NCBI RefSeq assembly: GCF_002775205.1
Contig: NC_036450.1
Location: forward strand, 24,888,288-24,952,287
Direction: 5' to 3'
Source: Xiphophorus maculatus
Lineage: Eukaryota; Chordata; Actinopteri; Cyprinodontiformes; Poeciliidae
Length of the DNA stretch: 64,000 nucleotides
In this document: one piece after another, positions 43,514-56,106 of the stretch
How the letters are laid out: the number at the start of each line of letters is the position of its first letter
How positions within the stretch are numbered: position 1 is the first letter of the stretch
Translations under genes and position numbers: made by a program
The notes under the pieces: model-generated
The model's input: the letters and a program-made list of their open reading frames with translations, nothing else
Told to the model about the DNA's origin: nothing
The model's database searches: none

Positions 43514-43939
43514 TAGTTTATTTCTAAACTGTCATTTTATACCCTCTTAGCTTTATTTCAAAGAGAGACATTACTAATTTCTTTTAGAAAAACCTTTGCA
43601 TATTTTTTGAAACAGATTGTATGTTTTGCAAACTCTATGTACATTTGGCAAAATGACCTGGATAATGCAGCACAACATCATGGATCAGCTGCAAAAGGTC
43701 ACATCTCTCCAAAAACACTTCATGTATGCTTCAAAACTAAACTGACTAGTTGTAGGTATCATAGATACCCACCCCCAACATGGACTATTCACACTCCTAC
43801 CTTCTGGCCTGACGGTCAACGGCCACATTTACAATTGACGAAGAATGCTAATTTGAGCCATCAGAGTCGTCAGTTTGGACTCAGGGTCTTATGGCTCTGT
43901 ATCAGTAAGTCTGGGGAGAAATCAAAAACCTAGTACTCC
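43503..43939. repeat. 437-bp block, right-arm copy 1
   Basis: Direct repeat of 44,952-45,388 at a distance of 1,449 bases, differing at very few positions. It encloses a 108-codon open frame that is duplicated with it and not otherwise supported. The left arm has a single copy. Confidence 0.9.
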
Positions 43940-44951
43940 CAGTACTAGAAGTGCTGGAGTTAGTCCATTTTGACATATACCTATTCAGTCTAGAGACAGG
44001 CCAAATGACCTGAAGGATTTTATCTAGCAGGTGCTTTTGTTCTGTAAATAGGGCCATTACCTTATCAGTACCCTGGTAATGGCCTCAACGCATCTCACAG
44101 TTGCACAATTGTTCCTTAGACTTCGACTTCGACTGACTTTGTTGTCATTTTCAATGCACAGGGTGTATACAGAACGAAGTTTCGTTGCATACGGCTCAGG
44201 ACGGTGTTTGAGGTTCCAATGTTGTGAGTAAAATAAAATATAGTATAAAATATGAATATAAATCTAAATATAAAATATAAAGTGCAGGACTGACAGTAAA
44301 ATAGAAGTTATTTAGCTCTGTACATGTGCAAGGTATAAAGTGGAGACCAGTTTTTGAGTGCAGTCCAGTTAAGAGTTCAGCAGTCTGATGGCAAGTGGGA
44401 AAAAGCTGTTTCGGAACCAGGTGGACCTGCACCGGATGCTGCAGAACCTCTTTCCAGAGGGCAGCAGGGAGAACAGTCCATGGTGGGGGTGTGAGGGGTC
44501 ACTGACGATGTTTCGGCCTCAGGACACGCATCCTGCATCGATGGTTGACCTGACACTTCGCCCTTTTGCCTAAGCTGGGTGTGGAAGGTTGTTGCCGAAG
44601 CAGTTTCTCCTTGTGTGCCTTCTTCTCACTCACATGAGAGTTACCCAACTCTTTTGCAAGCTCAACCAGGAAGTCCACCCGTCTCTCCTGCACCCCAATG
44701 CATGCCTGATAAATGTTTCCATGTTTGCCAGGTTTGCTGACCAGCTGTCACATAGTGATGGAACCTTGGTCACCCCCCGCAAGATTATGACTGAAATAAA
44801 TGCCATTAGTTCTTGTGAACTAAATAGGTGAAGCAGTCACCTATTTATCCTCCACAGCACAAAAGGCTGCATGCAAATTTGCATGTGCAAAGTCTCCCAG
44901 ATTTCTTTTGCTTACACTTTTTGCATGATTTTTTTGAGGTGGATCAACACA
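43940..44951. other. Sequence between the two 437-bp blocks
   Basis: Contains a minus-strand L2-like LINE tail at about 44,120-44,520 (GACTTTGTTGTCATTTTC, then ACGAAGTTTCGTTGCATACG). No intact gene. Absent from the left arm. Confidence 0.55.
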
Positions 44952-45388
44952 ATTAATTTGGTTAGTTTATTTCTAAACTGTCATTTTATACCCTCTTAGC
45001 TTTATTTCAAAGAGAGACATTACTAATTTCTTTTAGAAAAACCTTTGCATATTTTTTGAAACAGATTGTATGTTTTGCAAACTCTATGTACATTTGGCAA
45101 AATGACCTGGATAATGCAGCACAACATCATGGATCAGCTGCAAAAGGTCACATCTCTCCAAAAACACTTCATGTATGCTTCAAAACTAAACTGACTAGTT
45201 GTAGGTATCATAGATACCCACCCCCAACATGGACTATTCACACTCCTACCTTCTGGCCTGACGGTCAACGGCCACATTTACAATTGACGAAGAATGCTAA
45301 TTTGAGCCATCAGAGTCGTCAGTTTGGACTCAGGGTCTTTTGGCTCTGTATCAGTAAGTCTGGGGAGAAATCAAAAACCTAGTACTCC
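44952..45388. repeat. 437-bp block, right-arm copy 2
   Basis: See 43,503-43,939. Its right flank continues with the sequence (AGTGGTGGTGGTTGTCGG) that flanks the single left-arm copy. Confidence 0.9.
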
Positions 45389-45901
45389 TAGTGGTGGTGG
45401 TTGTCGGAAGGAAACTTGAGGCAGAAATCGGACACACACGGCGGTTGAGATCGTGGTTCAGACCGTTTATTCGGACCAACCGACAGCGCAGCGGCTTCGC
45501 CTTCAGAATTCACAGCAAATACTGCGTGTCAATATAAGTCTCATTAACGCAGTTATTATTATTATTATTTTTTTTTTGTTTAACAGATACAGCATATATT
45601 TAAAAAAAAAAAAGAAAAAGACAAAACGATAGAAAACTAACTACTTGGACGTTAAAAGTAACATTTGGCTACATTGAGGAGCTGGTGGTCAGCATTGCTT
45701 ACCTTCAGAATTAACAGCAAATACTGACCGTTGTACTGCCAGCGCACCGTAACAGACGCCAAGTACGGTGTTCTTCAACGGACACACTTTACCAACTTCC
45801 ACAACTCAAAGAACAAATCTAACATTTTGGTGGCATCTGCTGACATATTTAAGCCACTGCCCTACATATATATGTCATCATTAAAAGTGTGAGGCCTTTT
45901 A

Positions 45902-46607
45902 TGTCATGTTTGGTTCCAGTTTACGAACCCACATGCACAAACACAATCAGGAGACGCGTGTGCAAAACAATAATGGAGTTTATTGACAAGAGGGAATAGG
46001 GTTGGGGAGAAAACACGGAGCAGGAGTCTGGAAGGGGCAACCAGTTCAGCCACTGTCAACGAGGAGAAGCTGTTAGAATAAACGAATCCAGGAAGGTGGA
46101 TGAATATGTATGTTGACGCAGGGAAAGGCTAACTAGGAGCGGATGGATGTTTCCTTTGGAGCAACAACGGACCCAGGGGCGGCGTGGAGAGGCAACGAAC
46201 CGTTGGAGGGCGGACAGGTAAGTCAGACTGAGCGGAGGAGCGAACTGACGGCTGGTCGGAGTCCGGGACAAACGACCCACAGAACTCTCCTCTCGGAAAA
46301 CTCCGGAGGAATCCAGGTAAACCTGACAACAGGGAAAAAACACAGGAGGCGATTATCTTGGGAAATGCTCAGAGGGCCTACTCAGGAACGATTTGTTACC
46401 AAGGTAAACAAACACTCAGGCAAGGAAGTGTCGCTCGCCGCTTCTTAAATACTCCCAGCCTCAGTCAGACAATGCGCCACAGGTGTGTCCCCGGGTTCGA
46501 CCCCACGCCTCTCCAGGGGCTCTGCTCCTAGGCGGCATCTGGTGGAGGAAGTGGGAAGCAGCAGGCTTCCACAAAAAACAAAACAAAACAAAACACCGAT
46601 CCTGACA
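45902..46607 (-). mobile_element. Solo LTR, right arm only
   Basis: 706 bp with TGTCATG...CCTGACA ends and a 5-bp target duplication TTTTA (45,897-45,901; 46,608-46,612). A minus-strand AATAAA (CTTGTCAATAAACTCC) sets the orientation. The left arm has the empty site (CCTTTTAATTATGAC, complement at about 10,720), so insertion followed the arm duplication. Confidence 0.88.
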
Positions 46608-46649
46608 TTTTAATTATGACAATTAAGTTATATATATATATATATATAT

Positions 46650-46705
46650 AAAATTCCCTTCTCACCCACCGCGGGTGGTTCTTATCCTCTGAGCTCGAGT
46701 TTTTC
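46650..46705 (-). mobile_element. Short 3' end of the RLE-type LINE in (TA)n
   Basis: Matches the 3' end of the LINE at 10,800 (AAATTCCCTTCTCACCCACC...) but in the same absolute orientation, although the arms are inverted. It is therefore an independent insertion, also joined to a TA run. Confidence 0.65.
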
Positions 46706-47020
46706 CTTACTTTTCCTTCCTTCCTCCTCCACGTTAAGCTCCGCAGTAAGCTACTGCGCAGTCTCACTGACTGAGCGGGAGGCAGCTGCGTCATGCGTCA
46801 CGAACAAAAGGTCAAAGGTAACAAGGTGACCCAAAGGGCTTATTATGTTGTTTTTCTTTAAATAAAAACAACAACAAAAAATAATAATTTTAGTACATAT
46901 CAGAGGAGGGCTTGGGAAATTAACTTTAAAAAAAAAAAAATTGGACCAAAAGGGCACTTTAGGGCAAGGAGCAAAAAGGGCAGGTGCTCAAGCACCCCCA
47001 GCCCCCCCCTCTGCACGTGC

Positions 47021-47057
<37 letters not shown>

Positions 47058-47129
47058 GATAATGATGACATAAAAATTTAATTAAAAGGCCTCACACCTT
47101 ATATATATATTAAGTTACATAATGAAGCC
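46706..47129. other. Right-arm-only sequence and AT-rich element
   Basis: Unrecognised sequence to about 47,020, then (TA)n and half of the AT-rich inverted-repeat element to 47,125. No gene. Confidence 0.5.
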
Positions 47130-47754
47130 TAGGCACAAATTCAAACTGGAAGACTCTTTTATCCCCACCGGGACCGTTAATTGAAGCGACCAGCCCACAA
47201 TCGTCCACCTATCACCGCCGGACCAAGCCACGTCACGTCCAATCATCGACCAAGTCCCAGCTGATAAGGACCTTCATTCATGGTGTCCTTCGCTCTCCAG
47301 CCGAGCTCAACCTGTTCAGCTGCACGCCTCAGCTCTCAGTCAGCTATCTCACCAGATCCTTTTCTTCGTGATTGCTCGTCCTTCCACCTCTAACGTCCGT
47401 CATAAAAGCCGCTTAGCCGCGTGCTCGGCTCCTTCTTTTCCTTCAGACGCTCCTCAGTTACATTTAGGGGCTTCCGCACTTCCCATACATGTGTTCTCGC
47501 CCTTTTTCGCAGTTAAAACTGCTTATCTGATGTTTTCATGTCGTAACCTTTTTCTCCGAGCCGCCTTTAAACGCATCATGAATGCTGAGACGCACGCGCT
47601 GGGTTACACCCGAGGGCAGCGAAGGAGAGCGCAGGCGCGTTAGAACCTCGGCAACAATCAGCAAATGCAAAGAACCGCGCGCAGTTTTTCCCCAAACCAA
47701 CCGACTGAGGCGAATAGGGCCGTTTGATACAGGTAATCATAGCTAAAAGGTGAC

Positions 47755-48738
47755 TGTCATAATACAGATACCTAAAAGTCGACTAGTAATACAGATAGCT
47801 AAAAGTCGACTAGTAATACAGATAGCTAAAAGTCGACTAGTAATACAGATAGCTAAAAGTCGACTCTAGTAATACAGATAGCTAAAAGTCGACTAGTAAT
47901 ACAGATAGCTAAAAGTCGACTAGTAATACAGATAGCTAAAAGTCGACTCTAGTAATACAGATAGCTAAAAGTCGACTAGTAATACAGATAGCTAAAAGTC
48001 GACTAGTAATACAGATGGCTAAAAGTCGACTAGTAATACAGATGGCTAAAAGTCGACTCTAGTAATACAGATAGCTAAAAGTCGACTAGTAATACAGATA
48101 GCTAAAAGTCGACTCTAGTAATACAGATAGCTAAAAGTCGACTCTAGTAATACAGATAGCTAAAAGTCGACTAGTAATACAGATAGCTAAAAGTCGACTA
48201 GTAATACAGATAGCTAAAAGTCGACTCTAGTAATACAGATAGCTAAAAGTCGACTCTACTAATACAGATAGCTAAAAGTCGACTAGTAATACAGATAGCT
48301 AAAAGTCGACTAGTAATACAGATGGCTAAAAGTTGACTAGTAATACAGATGGCTAAAAGTCGACTCTAGTAATACAGATAGCTAAAAGTCGAGTCTAGTA
48401 ATACAGATAGCTAAAAGTCGACTAGTAATACAGATAGCTAAAAGTCGACTCTAGTTATACAGATAGCTAAAAGTCGACTAGTAATACAGATAGCTAAAAG
48501 TCGACTCTAGTAATACAGATAGCTAAAAGTCGACTCTAGTAATACAGATAGCTAAAAGTCGACTAGTAATACAGATGGCTAAAAGTCGAGTCTAGTAATA
48601 CAGATGGCTAAAAGTCGACTCTAGTTATACAGATAGCTAAAAGTCGACTAGTAATACAGATAGCTAAAAGTCGACTCTAGTTATACAGATAGCTAAAAGG
48701 TGACTCTAGTAATACAGATAGCTAAAAGTCGACTCTAG
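47755..48738 (-). repeat. 27-bp minisatellite array (right arm)
   Basis: About 36 units of CTAGTAATACAGATAGCTAA-AAGTCGA with the same optional two-base variation as the left array, reversed. The order of variant units differs from the left array, so units have been gained, lost or exchanged since duplication. Confidence 0.95.
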
Positions 48739-48921
48739 CCCTCTGGTGCATAGCGGTCACTACAGTGGACAGCTGTTTAGAAGTCATTGTCTCCTAAATG
48801 CAATGGCTTCTACGGTGGTATTGCATATCAGTCCTTAGAATGCTCTCTACTGCTCCCCTCCACTGAGGTTAATTCAGTGGCAAGTTGTTGTAACTACAAG
48901 TTAATGTCATCGGAGTCCAAT

Positions 48922-50389
48922 ATGGCCGGCAGACAGACACAGTCAATGACCACTCCTGGAATATCCTCTCAATCCTTCTATTCTCGGAGAATCCTAGAGG
49001 TAAAAAAATATGCTGACATGCAGGAGCATCTAGGTAACAATATTATTAACTTAGTTTGGAAAATTTTATTTCATGTAAGTAGGAAATTGCAATTAACCAT
49101 GTGTCCAACACAGTGGACATCATGCATTGCTGACTATATTTTTAATATGAGTCATGTAGTTGATTTATCTTTCATTATAACTGTTTTGCTTGCAATTAAA
49201 TTCATTTTGAGTATATCTATGTTAGTTTTAAAAAGATAATTTTTTATTCAGATCATTTGTAGTTTCTGTTAGTAAAATTATAATTTTCTCATAATTTTAG
49301 ACCACAAGTGCAGCAAATAAGGAACACTATAGAATAGTCGAGGAAATTCCCTCTGACTCCTCTGATGACGAGTATAGTGACAGCAGTGATGAGGAATGGC
49401 TGCCAGAAAACACTAGAAATATTGGAGATACGGATGATGAAGGAGATGCAGACAGTCAGGATGCTGAAAGTCAAGATGATGAGGGCCAGGATGATGAAGG
49501 ACAGGATGCAGATGGAGGTCAGCAAGTTGAGGGAGCTGAGGAAAATGTCCACATGGTACCTGCTGTGAGAAATGTTCACAAGGGCCATACCTGCACTCAA
49601 CCCCGCAAATATGTCTGGAAAGTCCAAGACAATAACTTTGATGGAGACTTACCACCTTTTCTAGGAGAAAGGAGAGTAAATGTTGATGGAAGAGAACCAA
49701 TTGATTTCTTTAGGTATTTGTTTCCCTTAGATCTCACTGATGTGATAGTGCATAACACCAACATGTATGTGCTGCAGAAAGGGAAAGAAAATCTGGCAGT
49801 GACAAACAAAGAAATGCAAATTTTTCTAGGGATCAACATGGTCATGGGGTACATTCGGTATCCTAGGACACGGATGTACTGGTCAAGCCAAGCCAAGATC
49901 AGTGTCCAAAGACTCTACTCGGTGGCCCTTTATAACCAACACATGGGTGGGGTGGATCTCGTTGACCAGTGTGTGGCAATGTATCCCCACAGACGTAGAA
50001 ACAAGTGGTGGTACATCAGAGTGTTCTTTCATTTTTTGGATGTGACTGTTGTAAATGCCTGGCGACTCTACCTGATGTCTGGGTTGGAAAAGATGAATCT
50101 CCTTATCTTCAAAGCTTCTGTGGCCCGTGCACTGATCAATTTTGGCTCTGGTCAGCAAAAAAGAAAAGGAAGACCCAATGGAGCCCCACCTCCAGCAAAG
50201 TGCAGAGCAGTGACCAAAGTACCCAGGGAGGTCAGGTTCAGCGCAGGAAATCACTGGCCCGAGCTCACTCAAGTCAAAAATGCAAACAGATGCCACGATG
50301 CTGCATGCACAAGGAAGACCAAATGCATCTGCATGCAGTGCCATGTGGCACTGTGCCTTGGATGCTTTGCCAATTTTCATGTAGCCTAG
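48922..50389 (+). CDS. PiggyBac transposase-derived protein, right-arm copy (two exons)
   Basis: Exon 1 48,922-48,999, exon 2 49,301-50,389, phase 0, about 388 residues. Same internal loss of the first two catalytic aspartates as the left copy. Differences are few (Val for Phe in the RI(F/V)EEIP segment; Phe for Val in RVFFH). Conserved in both arms: MGGVDLVDQ and the Cys-rich C-terminus. The gene lies entirely inside the transposon. Confidence 0.82.
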
Positions 50390-50710
50390 GAGTTAGGAAA
50401 ATGAGTTAGGAGAGAAGTTAGAAGAGGAGTTGTTTGATGAAGATTGTTCTCTTGGTTTGGATTAACAGAAGGGCTATAGAATGTTAGAGTGTATGAAAGC
50501 ATGTTCAAGTGCTTTTCAAAGCCCACAATGGAATATGAGGTCGTGGATTTATGATCAAACTCAGATGAAATTATTCTTCAGTTAAGTTCATATTGTTCTA
50601 TGTTGAGTGCTGAAGCGCATGTAGTCCACTGTAGTGGACATTTCTGTAACTTCCTGGAAAAATAACATTTTTGAAAAAAAAAGTTAATATTTGTTTTTTC
50701 ATGCCCTAAG

Positions 50711-50936
50711 ACAGGGGTGTCAAACTCCAGTCCTCGAGGGCCGCTGTCCTGCAGTTTTTAGATGTGCCACAGGTACGAAATGCTGGAAGGAAATGGCTTA
50801 ATTACCTCCTCCTTGTGTAGATCAGTTCTCCACAGCCTTGCTAATGACCTAATTATTCTATTCAGGTGTGGTGCAGCAGAGGCACATCTAAAAGTTGCAG
50901 GACAGCGGCCCTTGAGGACTGGAGTTTGACACATGT
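50711..50936. mobile_element. hAT-type MITE nested in the right piggyBac copy
   Basis: ACAGGGGTGTCAAACTCCAG with inverted right end GAGTTTGACACATGT, flanked by an 8-bp duplication GCCCTAAG (50,703-50,710; 50,937-50,944), the hAT signature. The left-arm piggyBac has the empty site near 7,170. Confidence 0.9.
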
Positions 50937-51128
50937 GCCCTAAGAAGAGTAAAAACACATTTAAAAAAAATCTTGACTCAGGGATTCATAATTCATGCAT
51001 CAGAGGGCTAGTAATACAGATAGCTAAAAGGTGACTCTCATAATACAGATAGCTAAAAGTCGACTCTAGTAATACAGACAACTAAGAGTTGACTCTAGTA
51101 ATACAGATAGCTAAGAGTTGACTCTAAT

Positions 51129-53440
51129 ATTACCTTACGCTTGTTAACAAGTGGCCTGCAGGCTACCGATGTCGTGGTACATGTTCAGCCTCATAGATTC
51201 ATTTCGCCCTACCCGTTAATTTTCATCCGGAGTCAGGGCCGTTCTTCGCTAATAAGCAGCTGTCCCATTTTCTCATATTTCAAGCCATGTCCCATCCAGC
51301 GCTTTTACGTTTCATCTCTCATCCGAAACTCGTCTGAAATCTGCATACCATTATTTCTCAGATTATTCTGCCACTTCCTGGTTTATGCAACCTGTTCTCT
51401 AGCTTACTCAAGTTCCAGGCTCGGACGCGTTCGTTCCGTCTCGCTTCTGAACTAATCATCATAAAGCACCTTACGGTTTCCCTTACGGATTCGTTAACAA
51501 GCCGCTCTGAAGCCATGGCTTTATATAAAAGAACCAAACCCCCTCATCATCGCCTGGGTCCAAGTCAAGTAGTTGCACGGCACTTTTCAACTAGCCAGCC
51601 AAATCAATCAATCAAATTCTTATTGTATAGCATGTCGTAAATGGATTAACATAACTGCGCTTTAAGAGCTCAGGAAACCGTCCGATTCACGTTTACCTTG
51701 ATTGGTTTGGTTCCTTGTACTCTCAAGCTGCATCAGCCGTTGTCGTAAGAGCTCACGTTCAGCGTTACGAAGTAATCGTTAGAGGCCGTTCAGAGCTGTT
51801 TGTTCAAGAGAGCGGGTCAACGAATAAAAGTAAGTTTTCTCCGCATTCAAGCAGGATTCGTATATCCGTGCAACTGAAATACAGATATGACAATCTAAAG
51901 AGTTATCATCATGATAACGTCGTTGCGGTTTATTTGTCGTCTCTTGCTGCCATCTGCTGGTACAAAAAAAAAAAAAATTACTTCATAGCGAGTGAAAATA
52001 ATAGCTTTCATTTGTCTCTTTTTCTGTATTTCTCGTAGACCACTCTCAGCTCTATTTAATAAATTTTGAACCAGAAATCTCTCCTCTCATCCCTTACCGG
52101 ATGCTCGTGGCGGCTGTAGTATTTAAAGATCCAACTCAACAAAGCTGTTTTTGGCAGCAAGGTATTTTCAGCGCAAGTGCTTTTATATCATAATAGCTCA
52201 AGAACCAAGGTCATGCATAGGGAAGCAACAAACAAAACATGATATCAAGTCAAGTTCCATCATTAACTTTGTGATTGAGCATGTTTCTAATACATTCTAA
52301 ACAGGCGGGTTTTAGTCGAGATTGATCAAAGTCGCGTTTCAGCTGTTTTAAGGTCTCCTGGGAGTTGATCCAATTCGCGGGGTTTAGATGCTGAATGCTG
52401 CTTCTCTTTCTGGTCTGGTCCCGGGGTCGTAGAGCAGGCTCAAACGGAAAGACCTCATGAGCTTGGGAGGTTGATGCTTTACAGCAGATCTTCATTGTTT
52501 CGTGGTACCAAGTCGTTCAGCGATTTGCAAACTAACAATAGTATTTCAAAGTCCATTCTTTGAGCAACAGGGAGCCAGTGTCGGGGATCTTAAAACTGGC
52601 GTTTTGTGCTCCATCTTCCTGGTTTTAGTGAGAACGTGATCAGTAGCATTTTTGATCAGCTGCAGCATTCGATTGATTTGTTGGAAAGACCCGCAAAGTC
52701 GCGTTGCAGTAACCAATGCAACTGAAGATAAACACACGGATGATGTTCTAGATCTGGCGAGTCATTGTTCTTTAATCCAATAAGTGCGAAAGTTTTACAT
52801 AATTTATATATAGGTATATATATAAAAATCCCCAGTTCATCTTCAGCATTCTTTTCACGTAATGAGTATCTCTCCTCCGTGTTCGCAGCTTCCCTCAGTG
52901 CCAGACGAGCACTGCACGATCCACTGGTGGTGGTTAGTCAACCTCAGGCAAAAGTGCACACTCTTATGCAGCCAATGTGATGCATGTCCTTCCCCTCATC
53001 GTCCTTCACACCTTTATTTTCAGGTTCATTCTAGAATGATCTTGTCTTTCGCCCGTTTCCTCTAACGTCACCCTGTGAGTCTGATCCTAGCATCAGTATC
53101 CCATCTCCAGTAGCAGGAAGTTATTTTCTCACTCTAGTCTATTCATTCTCCCATCCTCTTTTTGCTATCTCAATATCTCCCAGCTAGCTTCCTTCCACCA
53201 GCTAACATATCTTTCCATAGCATCCACTCTACCTCTGTTCACCTTCATCTACCAGCTTCTCATCTCTCACCTCTATCTCTGCAATTATCTTCTAATTACT
53301 CCTCGAGACACAGCCTGTAAGCCCCTAGTTAGCCTAGCTCCTCCTGCCTCTAATTCTGAGCTTCGGCCCTGGCCTCAGCTCCTTTTTGGGGCATTTCATT
53401 CTCTATCAGTAATATCACTCCATAGTATCATTATATCACC
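51129..53440. other. Right-arm spacer, no supported gene
   Basis: Mirror of 5,061-7,067 with an extra segment of about 240 bases at 52,561-52,805 (repeat-like, GTTGCAGTAACCAATGCAAC) absent from the left arm. Short open frames are unsupported. Confidence 0.5.
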
Positions 53441-54300
53441 TCTGCTGGCCTTCACCTATCAGCATTCCACCTTCCCTTGCCCTGCTGTGTCCCCCGCCGG
53501 CCTTTTTCTACCAGCAGCCCATGCCCCGCTGTGTCCCCGCTCACCCATAGCAATCACTCTTCTCCCAGTGTCACATCTCCCTATGCCTCGAACCATTCCT
53601 AGCCATCCTTCAGCCATCTGCCTCTCTCCTTCAATGCCCTGCTGGGTTTCCAGCTTGCTTCTTTTTCTAACCAGCTGCCCCTCATCCCTTGTCCTGTTCC
53701 TTCCCCTGCTGTTCTCTTCCATGTCATCGTTACCTCCTAAGCCCTGCCGCTACCAGCTGGCTTCTTTTTCTAGCCAGCTGCCCCGTATCCTATTCCCCGC
53801 TCCATCTCCTCTATTCAACGCGTCCCTTTATCTTATGCCCTGCTCCCTCTATCCTATACCCTGCATTAGTTAATGCTGGCGTTTTTCAAACCAGCATCCC
53901 CTCTTCTAAGCCCCGCTTGTATCCCTTCATTCTCGCCCTAAGCATTCCCCGCCGGCTTTTCTATCATCATGCCCTGCCGTGTCCTCAGCCGGCTATCGCC
54001 CGCCCACGTCCATTCCACTAGCCCGCAGCATTTCCAGCCAGCTTATCCTCCAGCATCCCTATGCCCTGCGTTCTGCTACTCTATGCCCCATTGTGTCCTC
54101 AGCCGGCCGTCACCTTCCAACATCCCTTCCTCCCTCGTCCTGCCGTATCCCCAGCCGGCTCTCACACCACGTCCCCATGCCCTGTGTTTTGTGTATTCTA
54201 CCACCTCTTGGCCGGCAGCATTCTCAGCTGGTCTTCACTTTCCCGTCCTACTCTCCCTCTCCTTTAGCTGTCATGTCACTTCCTTTACGTTATTAACTTG
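53440..54300. repeat. GC-rich degenerate tandem repeat (right arm)
   Basis: Mirror of the repeat at 4,100-5,060; CAGCCGGC/CAGCTGGCTT cores at irregular spacing. Confidence 0.65.
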
Positions 54301-54359
54301 GTAGCCAAAGTCAGCGCAACTTCTTTCCCCTTTTTACTTTCTGCCTTATATTCACGGCC

Positions 54360-55430
54360 TCGGCCTCTTTTTGGGGGATGACGTTCCTAACAGCATCGGG
54401 AATGCTCATCTGAAGCCTATCACTAACACTGCGATAACCGTTATCCCAAGCCGGGGCCCGGGCGCCAAAGACTAAATTCTGTTTGTCAATAAACTCTTCT
54501 AATTCTCTTCTTATCTCCGTCTGAGTCTCTCCAGATTGAAATGAAGCCTAGGCGCAAATTCAAACTGGAAGACTCTTTTATCCCCACCGGGACCCGTTAA
54601 TTGAAGCGACCAGCCCACAATCGTCGACCTATCAACGCTGGACCAAGCCACGTCACGTCCAATCATTGACCAAGTCCCAGCTGATAAGGACCTTCATTCA
54701 TGGTGTCCTTCGCTCTCCAGCCGAGCTCAACCCACCACCACCCCTTCTCCTCCATTTGCCCGGTCCTGAGGCCCAGACCCTTCTTCAACCTCCACCACCA
54801 GTGTGGGCCTGGGGGGATGAGGTTCCTAACAGCATCGGGAATGCTCATCTGAAGCCTATCGCTAACGCGGCGATAACCGTTATCCCAAGCCGGGGCCCGG
54901 GCGCCAAAGACTTTAAATTCTGTTTGTCAATAAACTCTTCTAATTCTCTTCTTATCTCCGTCTGAGTCTCTCCAGATTGAAATGAAGCCTAGGCGCAAAT
55001 TCAAACTGGAAGACTCTTTTATCCCCACCGGGACCCGTTAATTGAAGCGACCAGCCCACAATCGTCGACCTATCAACGCTGGACCAAGCCACGTCACGTC
55101 CAATCATTGACCAAGTCCCAGCTGATAAGGACCTTCGTTCATGGTGTCCTTTGCTCTCCAGCCGAGCTCAACCCACCACCACCCCTTCTCCTCCATTTGC
55201 CCGGTCCTGAGGCCCAGACCGTTCTTCAACCTCCACCACCAGTGTGGGCCCGGGGGGATGACGTTCCTAACAGCATCGGGAATGCTCATCTGAAGCCTAT
55301 CGCTAACTCGGCGATAACCGTTATCCCCAGCCGGGGCCTGAGTGCCAAAGACGTTAAATTCTGTTTGTCAATAAACTCTTCTAATTGTCTTCTTATCTCC
55401 ATCTGAGTCTCTCCAGATTGAATTAATATA
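54360..55430. repeat. 441-bp tandem repeat, about 2.4 units (right arm)
   Basis: GAGTCTCTCCAG ends at 54,534, 54,975 and 55,416, exactly 441 bases apart. Each unit has AATAAACTCTTC on the plus strand. One unit more than the left arm. Confidence 0.92.
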
Positions 55431-55649
55431 TGTATCTGAACTGAGTGATCTGGAGAAAAGGGCCTTAATCAGGGATGTGACCAACAACCCAATGGTCACT
55501 CTGCAGAGCTCCAAGGTTCCTCTTTGGGGAGAGGAGAATCTTCCAGAAGGACAAGCATCTCTGCAGCAATCCACCAATCAGGTCTTGGTGGTACAGTGGC
55601 CGAAGGAAAGCCACTGCCCATCCTGGCGGATCGCATGCAACTTTAAGGT

Positions 55650-56106
55650 GCATACCGCCACCTACTGTACACGAGTGTGTAGCAACATTCCTTTACATCT
55701 ATCAAATTCTGTTTTTAAATTTTCTATTCTGAAGATAAATAAATAATGCTTTCCTTAATCTGTAAATAAATTGACCTGTCCTTCCAACTATTCTTCTCAA
55801 TTTCCCCCTTTCAGCTTCACATGTTTTACAGTTCATCAATACGTGTTCATGTTCTTTCTCTGCACATCATTCACATTTATCATTATTTTTTCTCCCTATT
55901 AAATATAAAATGTCATTTAAATAGGTATGACCTACTCTTAATCTGATCATTATTATTTCTTCCCTTCTGTTTTTCTCATTAATATTTCTAATTAATACTG
56001 ACTTTTGTACTTCATATAATCTCTTTCCTTTCTTATTTTCATTCCACCTTTTTTTTTTGTGCCATTTTCCAATTTCTTTACTCTTCACAGTGAGAGCGAG
56101 AAACAT
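55650..56106 (-). pseudogene. LINE ORF2 C-terminal fragment (right arm)
   Basis: Mirror of 2,781-3,250 with the same internal TGA and a few substitutions. Confidence 0.65.

Larger units (their letters stand above)
48739..51007 (+). mobile_element. piggyBac-type DNA transposon, right-arm copy
   Basis: CCCTCTGGTGCAT...ATGCATCAGAGGG, flanked by CTAG at 48,735-48,738 and 51,008-51,011. It is longer than the left copy because of the nested hAT MITE. Minisatellite units flank both sides (47,755-48,738; 51,008 to about 51,128). Confidence 0.85.

Noticed and set aside
43607-43933. 108-codon frame in the 437-bp block
   Set aside because: Present only because the block is duplicated; no recognisable domain.
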